DNA of 64,000 nucleotides from NCBI GenBank assembly GCA_902792795.1, contig CADBBB010000002.1, forward strand, positions 1 through 64,000, read 5' to 3'. The position numbers and the translations under genes are program-made. Shown one piece after another: positions 8,713 to 16,427 of the stretch (position 1 is the stretch's first letter; each line of letters opens with the position of its first letter). The stretch comes from an uncultured Spirochaetaceae bacterium. Lineage in GTDB: Bacteria > Spirochaetota > Spirochaetia > Treponematales > Treponemataceae. The notes beneath the pieces were generated by a model. That model was not told the origin of the DNA, did not search any database, and worked only from the letters and a program-made list of their open reading frames with translations.

Positions 8713-10734
8713 TTACGCAAAGCTCTTTTCTATCGTCAAGATGTTCTTGCCGTCTTGGCGGCAGTAGCTTACCTTGTCCATGAATTGCTTGGTCAGGTAA
8801 ATTCCAAATCCGCCCAGCCGCCTTTCTTCCGCGCTTTGCGTAAAGTCCGGGTCGGGCTGCTCCAGCGGATTGAATTCAATTCCCCAGTCTACAAACGAAA
8901 CTTTTATGCTGTTGGGCGCGGGCTTTTCGCAAACGATTTGCGCCTTGCCCGTCGCCCCTTCGTAAGCGTAATGGCTTATGTTGACGAAAATCTCTTCCGC
9001 CGCAAGGTCCAGCTTGTTTATTAAATCGTTTGAAACTCCGTCCGGCAAATTTGACTTTATGAAGTTGAGCACGTCCTCCAGCTTGTCGTCGTCGGCGGGC
9101 AAGTCCAAAATTTTTTCGTTGGCGACGGCGCTTTGCGCCCCGGCCAGTTCGTCAAGGTAAAAGGCCAGCGCCGTTATGTCGTCCGCTTGCGAAGAGCCGC
9201 CGGCAAAGCGCTCCAGCTCCTCGTTGACAGCCTCTATCTTTTCTTTGGCGGAGAGCGCGGCGTTCTTTGCGATCACGCCCAAAAGCAAGTCTTCGCCAAA
9301 AAGCTGGCCGTCCTTGTTTTGTTCTTCGGTCACGCCGTCGGTGTACAAGAAAATGCGGCTTCCTTTTTTAAGCTGGATTTCATGCTGAACGTATTGGCTG
9401 CCTTCCATCGCGGCGAGCATTATTCCGCTTTTTTCCCTTATGAATTTGTATTCCTGGCCGTCGTAGAGAACCGGCGGATTGTGCGCGGCGTTGGCGAATT
9501 TCATAAGGCCTGTGGAAAGGTCGACGCAGCCAAGCCAGCAAGTTACGAACAAGCCCTGCTCGTTTTCCGCGCAAAGCTGGTCGTTGACGCGCTCGCAAAT
9601 CGCGCTCGGCTCGTATTCCAGCGTGGCCTCGTTGCGGATAAGCGCCTTGGCTATTACCATGAACATGGCGGCGGGAACGCCCTTTCCGCTAACGTCGCCC
9701 ATGACGAGCCAAAGCTTGTCCTTGCCCGTCCAGAAAAAGTCGTAAAAGTCGCCGCCAACTTCCTTGGCGGGAATCATGCTGGCGTAAAGCTGGATGCCGG
9801 GGTGGTCGGGATACGGCGAAAAGTTTTTGGGAAGCATTCCCGCCTGGATTCCGCTGGCAACCGAAAGCTCCGCGCTGATGCGTTCCTTTTCGCTCGTGAC
9901 GCGCATAAGGTCCTTGATGTAAATTTGGATGTCGATTCCCATTTTTTCTATCGCGCGGGCAAGCGTTTCAATTTCGTCGTTGGAATGAATGCCTTTAAGC
10001 TTGTCCGAAAAGCGCGCGTCGTGGCTTGCGAATCCGTTGGCTTCTTTTGTGATGCATACGATTGGGCGCACAAATTTTTTGCTGATGAAGGCTCCAAAGC
10101 AAATGAAGAAGAGGAGCGAGACGATAGGCGCGTAGAGCAAGTCTATGCGGATGTAATTTTTAAGGACGGAAGTGAGCGTGTCCATTTGCTTTTCCACGCA
10201 AATGACGCCCACCTTTTTTCCTGTTGAATCGCGCACGGCTAGCGAAACCCTTGTGCGCGCGCCGGTTTGGGAAAACATCGAGCTGTCAATTTCCAGTCCG
10301 CCTTTTTCCATCAAGCGCTTAAAGCGCGCGGCTGACGAGTCGGAAGTGTCTTCCTTGTAGCCCGCGTGGTATGGGTTGAACCTGTCGCGCAGTTTTGTGT
10401 TCACCACGTTAAAGACGTAAGTTTTGTACTTGCAGTCAGGCATTTCGGGAATAACGACATACAAAAAGCTTATGTCGGTGTTTTCGGTGAGGTTGGCCAG
10501 CTTTATCAGCGTGTCCTTGTATTCCTCTGACTTGAGGCCGTCGCGCGCGTATCGCTCCAGCTTGTCGCCCTTAAAGTAAGACGCGCCGGTGTAGGCGATT
10601 TGCGTCAAAAAGGTGTCGTAAGTTTCGCTTAAAATTTTCTTGACCGCAAAAAAGTCAAAGACAATGTTGGCAAAAAGGCTTGCCAAGGTGAACACGATTA
10701 TCGCGCCGTTAATTTTTTTTGTTATCGTTGACAT
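8713..10734 (-). CDS. Membrane SpoIIE-type Ser/Thr phosphatase with HAMP and C-terminal HATPase
   Basis: 673 residues with three regulatory modules in one chain. A first membrane helix (residues 10-30), an extracytoplasmic sensor of about 150 residues and a second helix (LLYAPIVSLLFFICFGAFI) are followed by a HAMP linker, a PP2C/SpoIIE phosphatase (EVGGDFYDFFWTG, MGDVSGKGVPAAMFM, FLYTDGVTEEQN) and a C-terminal HATPase_c_2 domain (LAAEEIFVNISHYAYEG N-box, GGFGIYLTKQFMD). The last domain resembles the anti-sigma kinase RsbW, so phosphatase and antagonist-binding or kinase activities are fused. Minus-strand TATAAT at 10760 gives a 21-base leader. The STAS gene convergent to it is the likely target. 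Confidence 0.9.
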   Translation of the reverse strand: MSTITKKINGAIIVFTLASLFANIVFDFFAVKKILSETYDTFLTQIAYTGASYFKGDKLERYARDGLKSEEYKDTLIKLANLTENTDISFLYVVIPEMPDCKYKTYVFNVVNTKLRDRFNPYHAGYKEDTSDSSAARFKRLMEKGGLEIDSSMFSQTGARTRVSLAVRDSTGKKVGVICVEKQMDTLTSVLKNYIRIDLLYAPIVSLLFFICFGAFISKKFVRPIVCITKEANGFASHDARFSDKLKGIHSNDEIETLARAIEKMGIDIQIYIKDLMRVTSEKERISAELSVASGIQAGMLPKNFSPYPDHPGIQLYASMIPAKEVGGDFYDFFWTGKDKLWLVMGDVSGKGVPAAMFMVIAKALIRNEATLEYEPSAICERVNDQLCAENEQGLFVTCWLGCVDLSTGLMKFANAAHNPPVLYDGQEYKFIREKSGIMLAAMEGSQYVQHEIQLKKGSRIFLYTDGVTEEQNKDGQLFGEDLLLGVIAKNAALSAKEKIEAVNEELERFAGGSSQADDITALAFYLDELAGAQSAVANEKILDLPADDDKLEDVLNFIKSNLPDGVSNDLINKLDLAAEEIFVNISHYAYEGATGKAQIVCEKPAPNSIKVSFVDWGIEFNPLEQPDPDFTQSAEERRLGGFGIYLTKQFMDKVSYCRQDGKNILTIEKSFA

Positions 10735-10808
10735 GACGGAAGACCTCTGTGGTCATTATACCACGCGTCGCTCGGTTTTGCTAGAGGAAGGAGGAATTCT
10801 TGAAAAAA

Positions 10809-10891
10809 GTTGGAAAAGTGTCAAAAATGCCCTAAAAAAAGTTGGAAAAGTGTCAAAATTTAGGCCAAAAATGGTTGGAAAAGTGCCAAAA
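10809..10891 (+). repeat. Three 18-base direct repeats before an ATPase gene
   Basis: GTTGGAAAAGTGTCAAAA occurs at 10809-10826 and 10841-10858, and with one change (GTGCC) at 10874-10891. Spacings of 32 and 33 bases put the copies on the same DNA face (three turns). The last copy contains the -35 box of the ATPase gene. Most likely a regulatory protein binding array. Confidence 0.8.
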
Positions 10892-10909
10892 CTATGCTAT
10901 ACTATATGC
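10875..10909 (+). promoter_or_regulatory. Promoter of the ATPase gene, leaderless
   Basis: TTGGAA (10875-10880), 17 bases, TATACT (10898-10903), then six bases to ATG 10910. Transcription would begin at the start codon. The -35 lies inside the third direct repeat. Confidence 0.65.
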
Positions 10910-12280
10910 ATGGTGTATAGACAAGCGGCAGAAGCTCTAAAAAATTGGCAAAAATCGGACTCAAAAGCTATTCTGGTTACAGGCGCGAGGCAAGTTGGAA
11001 AGACATACATAATCGACAAGTTTTTGGAAGAAAACTGCGAGTCTGTTTTTAGGCTGAATTTGTTGGAAAACGAAGGCGCGGCCGTTCTTTTTAATTCCTC
11101 AAAGAGCGCCAAGGAACTTCTTATGCGGCTTTCCCTGGCCGCGCCTGATCAAAAGCTTGTTCCGCATAAAACGGTCATATTTTTGGACGAAATTCAAGTT
11201 TGCAAAGAAATTGTTACGACAATAAAATTTTTGGTTGAAGAAGGAAGCTACCGTTATATTCTTAGCGGCTCGCTTTTGGGCGTTGAGCTTAGCGACATAA
11301 ATTCCGCTCCTGTGGGCTACCTTAGAATTCTCAAAATGTTTCCGATGAATCTAAAGGAATTTTTTATAGCCAACGGTGTGAACGACGATGTCTTTGAACA
11401 TCTGGAAAACGCCTTTAAAAACAAAAGCCCGGTGGATTCTTTTGTCCATGACAAGTTGATGGAACTTTTTAAATTGTATTTGATTGTGGGCGGAATGCCC
11501 AAGGCCGTTCAAACTTACATCGACACAAACAACATTCAAAACGTAATCGCCGAGCACAATTACATACGAGAGTTGTACAAAGTTGACATTTCAAAATACG
11601 ATAAAGAAAAAAAACTTTACCTCAACGAAATTTTTGACTTGATTCCGAGCGAATTGAACCAGCAGAACAAGCGCTTTATTTTAAAGAACTTAAACGAAAA
11701 GAAAAGGTTTTCTAGAATGGAAAACAGTTTTGTGTGGCTAAAAGACGCGGGAGTCGCCTTGCCCACTTTTTGCGCGGACGAACCAAAATATCCGTTAAAG
11801 CTAAGCAAGAACACAAATCTGTTTAAGTTGTTTTTGTGCGACACGGGAATGCTCTGCTCTATGTTTATGAACAATGTTCAGATAAAAATTTTAAACGGCG
11901 AGCAGGATATAAATTTTGGCTCTGTTTATGAAAATTTTGTCGCGCAAGAGCTTTGCGCCAACGGAATCGAACTCTATTATTACAAAAACAAAAAGCAAGG
12001 CGAAGTGGATTTTGTAATAGAGCTGGCGGAAAAAGTTTTGCCAATCGAAGTGAAGAGCGGCAAAGATTATAAGATACACAACGCGCTTAACAACATTCTT
12101 GCCTCTCCCGAATATGAAATACAAAACGCCTATATTCTTTCCAACTCAAACCTCAGCGCGCAAGGAAAAAAAATATACCTTCCGATGTATATGACGATGT
12201 TCTTAAAAAATTCCGCTCCCGACATCGGTGTTTATAAGGTTGACGTTTCCGACCTTAGCGGTTGGAAGGAGCGGAATTAG
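10910..12280 (+). CDS. AAA-type ATPase with DUF4143 (archaeal-ATPase-like family)
   Basis: A 456-residue protein with Walker A TGARQVGKTYIID at residues 24-36, Walker B VIFLDEIQ, sensor motif YILSGSLLG and a C-terminal DUF4143 region ending in a restriction-endonuclease-like core (GSVYENFVAQELCANG; GEVDFVIELAEKVLPIEVKSGKD, i.e. E...D...ExK). The family is abundant in spirochaetes, Bacteroidetes and archaea, and its role is unproven (suggested roles include toxin- or defence-like and DNA repair). I start at ATG 10910 because the promoter spacing fits. The upstream in-frame ATG 10871 would translate the direct repeat. Confidence 0.82.
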   Translation: MVYRQAAEALKNWQKSDSKAILVTGARQVGKTYIIDKFLEENCESVFRLNLLENEGAAVLFNSSKSAKELLMRLSLAAPDQKLVPHKTVIFLDEIQVCKEIVTTIKFLVEEGSYRYILSGSLLGVELSDINSAPVGYLRILKMFPMNLKEFFIANGVNDDVFEHLENAFKNKSPVDSFVHDKLMELFKLYLIVGGMPKAVQTYIDTNNIQNVIAEHNYIRELYKVDISKYDKEKKLYLNEIFDLIPSELNQQNKRFILKNLNEKKRFSRMENSFVWLKDAGVALPTFCADEPKYPLKLSKNTNLFKLFLCDTGMLCSMFMNNVQIKILNGEQDINFGSVYENFVAQELCANGIELYYYKNKKQGEVDFVIELAEKVLPIEVKSGKDYKIHNALNNILASPEYEIQNAYILSNSNLSAQGKKIYLPMYMTMFLKNSAPDIGVYKVDVSDLSGWKERN

Positions 12281-12302
12281 GAACGGCATGTCGAGCCGCA
12301 AC

Positions 12303-12332
12303 AAAAAACCCCGGCGGCAAAACGCGCCGGGG
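12303..12332 (-). terminator. Rho-independent terminator of the lipoprotein pair
   Basis: Stem CCCCGGCG/CGCCGGGG (12309-12316 with 12325-12332); read on the minus strand it is followed by a run of six T. It lies just past the stop of the second lipoprotein gene. Confidence 0.85.
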
Positions 12333-12353
12333 CAAGATTAGCTCAGTTCAAGA

Positions 12354-13475
12354 TTACATCTTGCGGTAATCAACGCCGTCAAGAGTAAGGGTCTTGCCGT
12401 CAGCGGAAAGTGTCGCAGTCTTGGAATAGCCGGCGGCAGCTCCAACGCCTGTAAATGTTATTGTATCTCCGCTAATTGTGTAAGTAATATCCTTTGTGTC
12501 AACAGTTTCATTACCGTACTGCCGACCGAACTGGCCGTCAAAATCTTTTCTTGTTAGATTTATAAACTGTCCAGTTTTGCCAGAATCTTCCTTGAGACAA
12601 ATAGTTTTTATATGGCCATAAAAATAATCTTTGTCATCAAGTTTTGCCACTATATTGACATAAGTCTTACAACTTCCACAAACCGGTCTATATGCTAAAT
12701 TATCACTATCACTATTACTATAAAAAAGATTTCCATCATCATCAATTTTATATGTATATTCCCTATTGAAGTCTGTAAACTTGCCGTCAGCGATAGTATA
12801 AGTTCCGTTTAATAACAAATATGTAGTATCATGTGAGTCTGAGGCCCAAACTGTGGAAATGGTATGTTTTCCATTAGATAAATCCATTCTTTCAAAAACG
12901 GCATTGCTAGAAAATATATTCGCCTTAATATAAGAAGTCACGCTGCTTACCTTTACGGCAGGAATTGTAGCTTCGAATGTTCCTGACGATGAGACAGTCA
13001 TGTCGATAGACTTTTCTTCCACAACAGCGGTCAGCAAGCCTTCCTTGTTAAGAATTTTTTCAACGTTCAATTTTAATGTTGTGTCGGAAGCGCCTATTGT
13101 TTCAATGGAACCTGTATAATTTCCTGCGTATTTTGCGATCGTGTTGCCAGTTTCTGTAAATTTCCATTTTCCGCCGCCGGTTGTTGAAGGAGCGACATCT
13201 GCCGATATATTGCCGCTTGTCTCTTGATACGGTGTCAAAATATAAGTTCCGTTAGAAGCGGAAAGCGTCGCCACGCTGCCAGTAACTGACGCTGAAGTTC
13301 CTGTTGTCGCTACTTCATCCACTTCTGATACAGTGGCAGTTTCTGATAGAGGCGCTTTTGGGGCATCATCTGATGAATCGCTTGCATTATTTTTACAAGA
13401 AACAAAAGCTCCGGCTCCGGCAAGAATCATTGCCGCAGCCAAAAGACCAAAAATTTTGCGTGAAACTTTTTTCAA
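12354..13475 (-). CDS. Lipoprotein of unknown function, tandem paralog 2
   Basis: 373 residues; a signal peptide with lipobox GAFVSC places the lipid anchor at Cys27. The mature protein is rich in Ser, Thr, Asp and short beta-strand-like stretches, with recurring segments such as SVTGSVATLSASNGTY and ADGKTLTLDGVDY, suggesting a beta-sandwich or repeat fold. The start is TTG at 13475 with GGAGG seven bases upstream, inside the 14-base gap after the paralog. No enzyme motif is seen. N- and C-terminal parts are nearly identical in DNA to the upstream paralog whereas the middle differs. Surface display is likely but not shown. Confidence 0.75.
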   Translation of the reverse strand: MKKVSRKIFGLLAAAMILAGAGAFVSCKNNASDSSDDAPKAPLSETATVSEVDEVATTGTSASVTGSVATLSASNGTYILTPYQETSGNISADVAPSTTGGGKWKFTETGNTIAKYAGNYTGSIETIGASDTTLKLNVEKILNKEGLLTAVVEEKSIDMTVSSSGTFEATIPAVKVSSVTSYIKANIFSSNAVFERMDLSNGKHTISTVWASDSHDTTYLLLNGTYTIADGKFTDFNREYTYKIDDDGNLFYSNSDSDNLAYRPVCGSCKTYVNIVAKLDDKDYFYGHIKTICLKEDSGKTGQFINLTRKDFDGQFGRQYGNETVDTKDITYTISGDTITFTGVGAAAGYSKTATLSADGKTLTLDGVDYRKM

Positions 13476-13489
13476 AATAAACCTCCAAA

Positions 13490-14653
13490 TTACAACTTGA
13501 TGTAATCAACGCCGTCAAGAGTAAGGGTCTTGCCGTCAGCGGAAAGTGTCGCAGTCTTGGAATAGCCGGCGTCAGCGCCAACGCCTGTAAATGTTATTGT
13601 ATTTTCGTTGATTGTATAATTAACAAAAATCATGGGTTTATCTTTTGACGCCATAGTTTTTTTTAGGTCAACAATAAGTCCAATTTTGCCAGCATCCTCG
13701 TTGAGCCAAATAGTTCTAATCCGGGCATAAGAATTTTCGCCATCAAGCGCTGTCATTGCATTGGCATAAATTTTATAACTTCCACTAATTAGCTCATACT
13801 TAAGCGGCTCCCCATTGTCCGCGCCATAAAGATTTCCATCATCGTCAACTGTTAATGTTCTGGTTTTGCCAAAAAAAGTGCCTGTCAACTTGCCGTCAGC
13901 AATAGCATAAGTTCCTTGCGCATTAAGAGTCGTATTGTCATCGCTATTCTCTGGCGCGCCGTTATTTAGTAATTTTAAAGAACGAACAGATGAAAGAGCG
14001 CAGTTTCCGTTAGGCGATGCGTCAATTCTTTCAATTTTAGCTTTGATGCGATAATTTTGCGCGTTCATATATTGCGCGTCTATTTGCGTCAAAAGATAAG
14101 AAATTACATTGCTTACCTTTATGGCAGGAATTGTCGCATTGAACTCTGTTGAAGTTGAAGTAAAAGATATGTCGAAAGTTTTTTCTTCTACAACAGCGGC
14201 CAGCGAACCGTTTATCAGATATTTTTCAACTTTCAAAGTTAAAGATGTGGCGGAAAAACCTATTGTTTCTATAGAGCCGGTATAGCTTCCTACATATTTT
14301 GCGATTGTGTCGCCAGTTTCTGTAAATTTCCATGTACCGCTGGTAGTTGGCGTTGGATTGCCGCTTGCCGATATATTGCCGCTTGTTCCCGAAGATCCTG
14401 TTAAAACATAAGTTCCGTTAGAAGCGGAAAGTGTCGCCACGCTGCCAGTAACTGATGCATTGCCTGACGTTGTAACAGAGGCTACTTCTGATACTGTGGC
14501 AGAATCTGTGAGAGGCCCCGTTGATTCATTGGGATTAGAAACAGAAGTGGAAGGTGAATCGCTTCCGTTTGAACAAGATACAAAAGCTCCGGCGCCGGCA
14601 AAAATCATCGACGCGGTTAAAAGACCAAAAATTTTGCGTGAAACTTTTTTCAC
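13490..14653 (-). CDS. Lipoprotein of unknown function, tandem paralog 1
   Basis: 387 residues with the same signal peptide (MKKVSRKIFGLL, lipobox GAFVSC) and the same C-terminal DGKTLTLDGVDY ending as the downstream gene. The central half differs in sequence and has extra stretches (for example KIERIDASPNGNCALSSVRS). The start is GTG at 14653 preceded by GGAGGC. The roughly 110 bases at the 3' ends of the two genes differ at only a few positions, so this is a recent duplication or a conversion tract. No known domain recognised. Confidence 0.75.
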   Translation of the reverse strand: MKKVSRKIFGLLTASMIFAGAGAFVSCSNGSDSPSTSVSNPNESTGPLTDSATVSEVASVTTSGNASVTGSVATLSASNGTYVLTGSSGTSGNISASGNPTPTTSGTWKFTETGDTIAKYVGSYTGSIETIGFSATSLTLKVEKYLINGSLAAVVEEKTFDISFTSTSTEFNATIPAIKVSNVISYLLTQIDAQYMNAQNYRIKAKIERIDASPNGNCALSSVRSLKLLNNGAPENSDDNTTLNAQGTYAIADGKLTGTFFGKTRTLTVDDDGNLYGADNGEPLKYELISGSYKIYANAMTALDGENSYARIRTIWLNEDAGKIGLIVDLKKTMASKDKPMIFVNYTINENTITFTGVGADAGYSKTATLSADGKTLTLDGVDYIKL

Positions 14654-14696
14654 AATAAGCCTCCAAAAATGTTATTGTTTTGTCTTTTTAGACTGT

Positions 14697-14747
14697 ATAA
14701 ACGATTATATCTAATCGTTTATCCCTTTATTATATATCTTATAAGAT
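14697..14747. promoter_or_regulatory. Operator-like palindromes between lipoprotein and HTH genes
   Basis: ATAAACGATTA (14697-14707) and its exact reverse complement (14712-14722) flank TATC: a perfect 11+11 inverted repeat. A second perfect 12-base palindrome, ATCTTATAAGAT, lies at 14736-14747. Both sit in the 137-base divergent gap, and the HTH protein is the obvious candidate binder. Confidence 0.6.
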
Positions 14748-14790
14748 TAAATTCAAGCAGTTTGCAATCTTTTTAGATTATCTTCTAGGA

Positions 14791-15111
14791 ATGGGATTTA
14801 AAGAAAATTTGCGGGAAGAGATGGAATTTCAGGACATTAAGCCAAAGGAATTGGCCGACAAAACCGGCATAAGCGTGAACACTTTGCGCAACTACATAAA
14901 CGCCCATGACGCGCTTCCCAACATTGATTCCGCCGTCAAAATCGCGCGCGCTTTGAACACCACGGTCGAAGAGCTTGTCGAGGGCCGCAAAAATTTTCCA
15001 GAAATCCAAAAGTCCGAGGCCGCCGGAAAATTTCTTTCAATTTTCGCCGGCCTTTCCCAAAACGACCAAAAATCAGTAATCGCTTTGTTGGAGGAAATGA
15101 AACGGCACTGA
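14791..15111 (+). CDS. XRE-family helix-turn-helix regulator
   Basis: 106 residues: an N-terminal HTH_XRE (KPKELADKTGISVNTLRNYINAHDALPNIDSAVKIARALNTTVEEL split over residues 17-61) and a 40-residue C-terminal helix-rich tail, perhaps for dimerisation. It is divergent from the lipoprotein pair with palindromes between them, so self-control and control of the lipoproteins is likely. TATCTT lies six bases before the ATG with no clear ribosome binding site, consistent with a leaderless start. Confidence 0.85.
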   Translation: MGFKENLREEMEFQDIKPKELADKTGISVNTLRNYINAHDALPNIDSAVKIARALNTTVEELVEGRKNFPEIQKSEAAGKFLSIFAGLSQNDQKSVIALLEEMKRH

Positions 15112-15114
15112 CAT

Positions 15115-15140
15115 AAAAAAACCGCCCCCAGCGGAGGCGG
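15115..15140 (-). terminator. Terminator of the amino-acid binding protein gene
   Basis: CCGCC (15122-15126) pairs with GGCGG (15136-15140); on the minus strand the stem is followed by seven T. It lies between the convergent HTH and binding-protein genes. Confidence 0.7.
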
Positions 15141-15192
15141 CCAGTGCGCAAGACGCGCGCAAACTATCGCGGCACAATAGTTTGCATCGTTC

Positions 15193-15951
15193 CTACTTCA
15201 AATACTTGTCCAAAATCTTCTGGTAAGTGCCATTGGCGCGGATGTTTTTTAAGCCGGCGTTGAACATGTCCAAAAGCTCTTGGTTTTTGGCGTTCATGAT
15301 GGCGAATCCGTAGGGAGCGCCGTCGCTTTCCATTCCGGCTGGAATCTTGAGGGGGAGCTTGGCTTCTTTGATGTTGGATGCGATGATCGGCGTATCCTCA
15401 ACGCAGGCGTCGCTGTTTCCCAAAACAACGTCTTGGTACATTGTGGGAGAGTCTTCGAACACCGTCACTTTGTAGCCGTACTTGTCCTTGAGGGAATTGG
15501 CAAAATCCATGCCGGCGGTTCCGTTCTTTACGGCGACGCTCTTTCCCTTGAGGTCCTCAAACTTTTCGATTGAAGAATCTTTGGCAACTACGAATGTCTG
15601 CGTGGCGTTGTAGTAACCGTCGCTAAAAATCCAGCCGGAATCAATGCGTTCCTGCTTGATCGTGGCGCCGGCAATCAAGCCGTCGGCCTGGCCAACCTGA
15701 ACAGCCGCGACGCCGCCGTCCCAACCGAGCGACTGCAAGTCATAGTTGAAGCCTTGGTCATCCGCGATGGCGGCCAAGAGGTCAACGTCAATTCCTACAA
15801 ACTGGTTCTTTTCGTTTGTGTACTCAAACGGGCGGAAGGCAGTGTCTGTGGCGACAATCCAAGTTTTTCCGCCTTTTTTGGCTTTTTTAGAGCAAGAAAC
15901 CGCTCCAAAAATCATGGCAAGAGCCAGCAATGAAAGCAAGATTTTTTTCAT
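15193..15951 (-). CDS. Amino-acid ABC transporter substrate-binding lipoprotein
   Basis: 252 residues; signal peptide with lipobox GAVSC. The mature part is a type II periplasmic binding fold (SBP_bac_3): GIDVDLLAAIADDQGF, the QERIDSGWIFSDGYYNATQTFVV block, LKGKSVAVKNGTAG and a C-terminal FNAGLKNIRANGTYQKILDKY. ATG 15951 has GGAGACG upstream. The family delivers polar amino acids to permeases like that at 6554-7222. It is encoded away from that permease with its own terminator, so separate expression is expected; pairing is an inference. Confidence 0.92.
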   Translation of the reverse strand: MKKILLSLLALAMIFGAVSCSKKAKKGGKTWIVATDTAFRPFEYTNEKNQFVGIDVDLLAAIADDQGFNYDLQSLGWDGGVAAVQVGQADGLIAGATIKQERIDSGWIFSDGYYNATQTFVVAKDSSIEKFEDLKGKSVAVKNGTAGMDFANSLKDKYGYKVTVFEDSPTMYQDVVLGNSDACVEDTPIIASNIKEAKLPLKIPAGMESDGAPYGFAIMNAKNQELLDMFNAGLKNIRANGTYQKILDKYLK

Positions 15952-16066
15952 AAGCGTCTCCTTTTTATAGACATATAGAATATTAGTTTTTTGGGGGCTT
16001 TGTGTCAAGAACGAAGAAAAACAATTATATGGCTTGATTTTTTCCCACTTTGACATTATCATTGAT

Positions 16067-16107
16067 TTACACTACAAATACTTGTAAATAATAATTTTGT
16101 AGTGTAA
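16067..16107 (+). promoter_or_regulatory. 12+12 inverted repeat straddling a promoter
   Basis: TTACACTACAAA (16067-16078) is repeated as its exact reverse complement at 16096-16107. TTGTAA (16082-16087), 17 bases and TAAGAT (16105-16110) form a promoter five bases before ATG 16116, so the right arm covers the -10. An alternative upstream promoter begins with TTGACA at 16050. This is the layout of an autoregulated operator. Confidence 0.65.
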
Positions 16108-16115
16108 GATTTTCT

Positions 16116-16427
16116 ATGAAATCTGAAGTTATAAAATCCGTTTTTATTGATGAATTGGAGCGGAATAAAAGGCTTGTTTCTCGTTATGAAGCGGAAGTTG
16201 AAAAACTTCCCAAGGGCTCTCTTTTTCTTCGACAAATAGGCAATCAGCGCTATTATTACTTGAACTACCGTGAAGGCAAAAAAGTCGTGTCAAAATTTTT
16301 AGGAAAAGAAAATTCTTTTGACTCGGACGAATTTCAAAAGCAGTTAGAGCGGTGCAAGGAATTAAACGCGTTATTAAAGCGTTTGCGACTTGAAAGGAAA
16401 GAGCTTGAAAAGGAGTTGGGTAAATGA
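16116..16427 (+). CDS. Small basic protein, first gene of nucleotidyltransferase module (DUF6788-like)
   Basis: 103 residues. The core GSLFLRQIGNQRYYYLNYREGKKVVSKFLGK has the pattern of small beta-hairpin proteins seen next to nucleotidyltransferase-like genes; the rest is charged coiled-coil-like helix (QLERCKELNALLKRLRLERKELEKELG). It may be the DNA-binding or antitoxin-like partner of the next gene, with which it overlaps by four bases (ATGA). No enzymatic motif. The function is an inference from context and layout. Confidence 0.65.
   Translation: MKSEVIKSVFIDELERNKRLVSRYEAEVEKLPKGSLFLRQIGNQRYYYLNYREGKKVVSKFLGKENSFDSDEFQKQLERCKELNALLKRLRLERKELEKELGK

Noticed and set aside
9133-10227. 364-residue open frame antisense to the SpoIIE-type gene
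   Set aside because: Shadow of GC-rich codon use; no motif, and the opposite strand encodes clear phosphatase motifs throughout.
10809-10891. CRISPR-like array of three repeats
   Set aside because: Repeats of 18 bases with 14-15-base spacers, within a promoter.
10640-10909. N-terminal extension of the DUF4143 ATPase
   Set aside because: It would translate the promoter and the direct repeats, and overlaps the divergent phosphatase gene.
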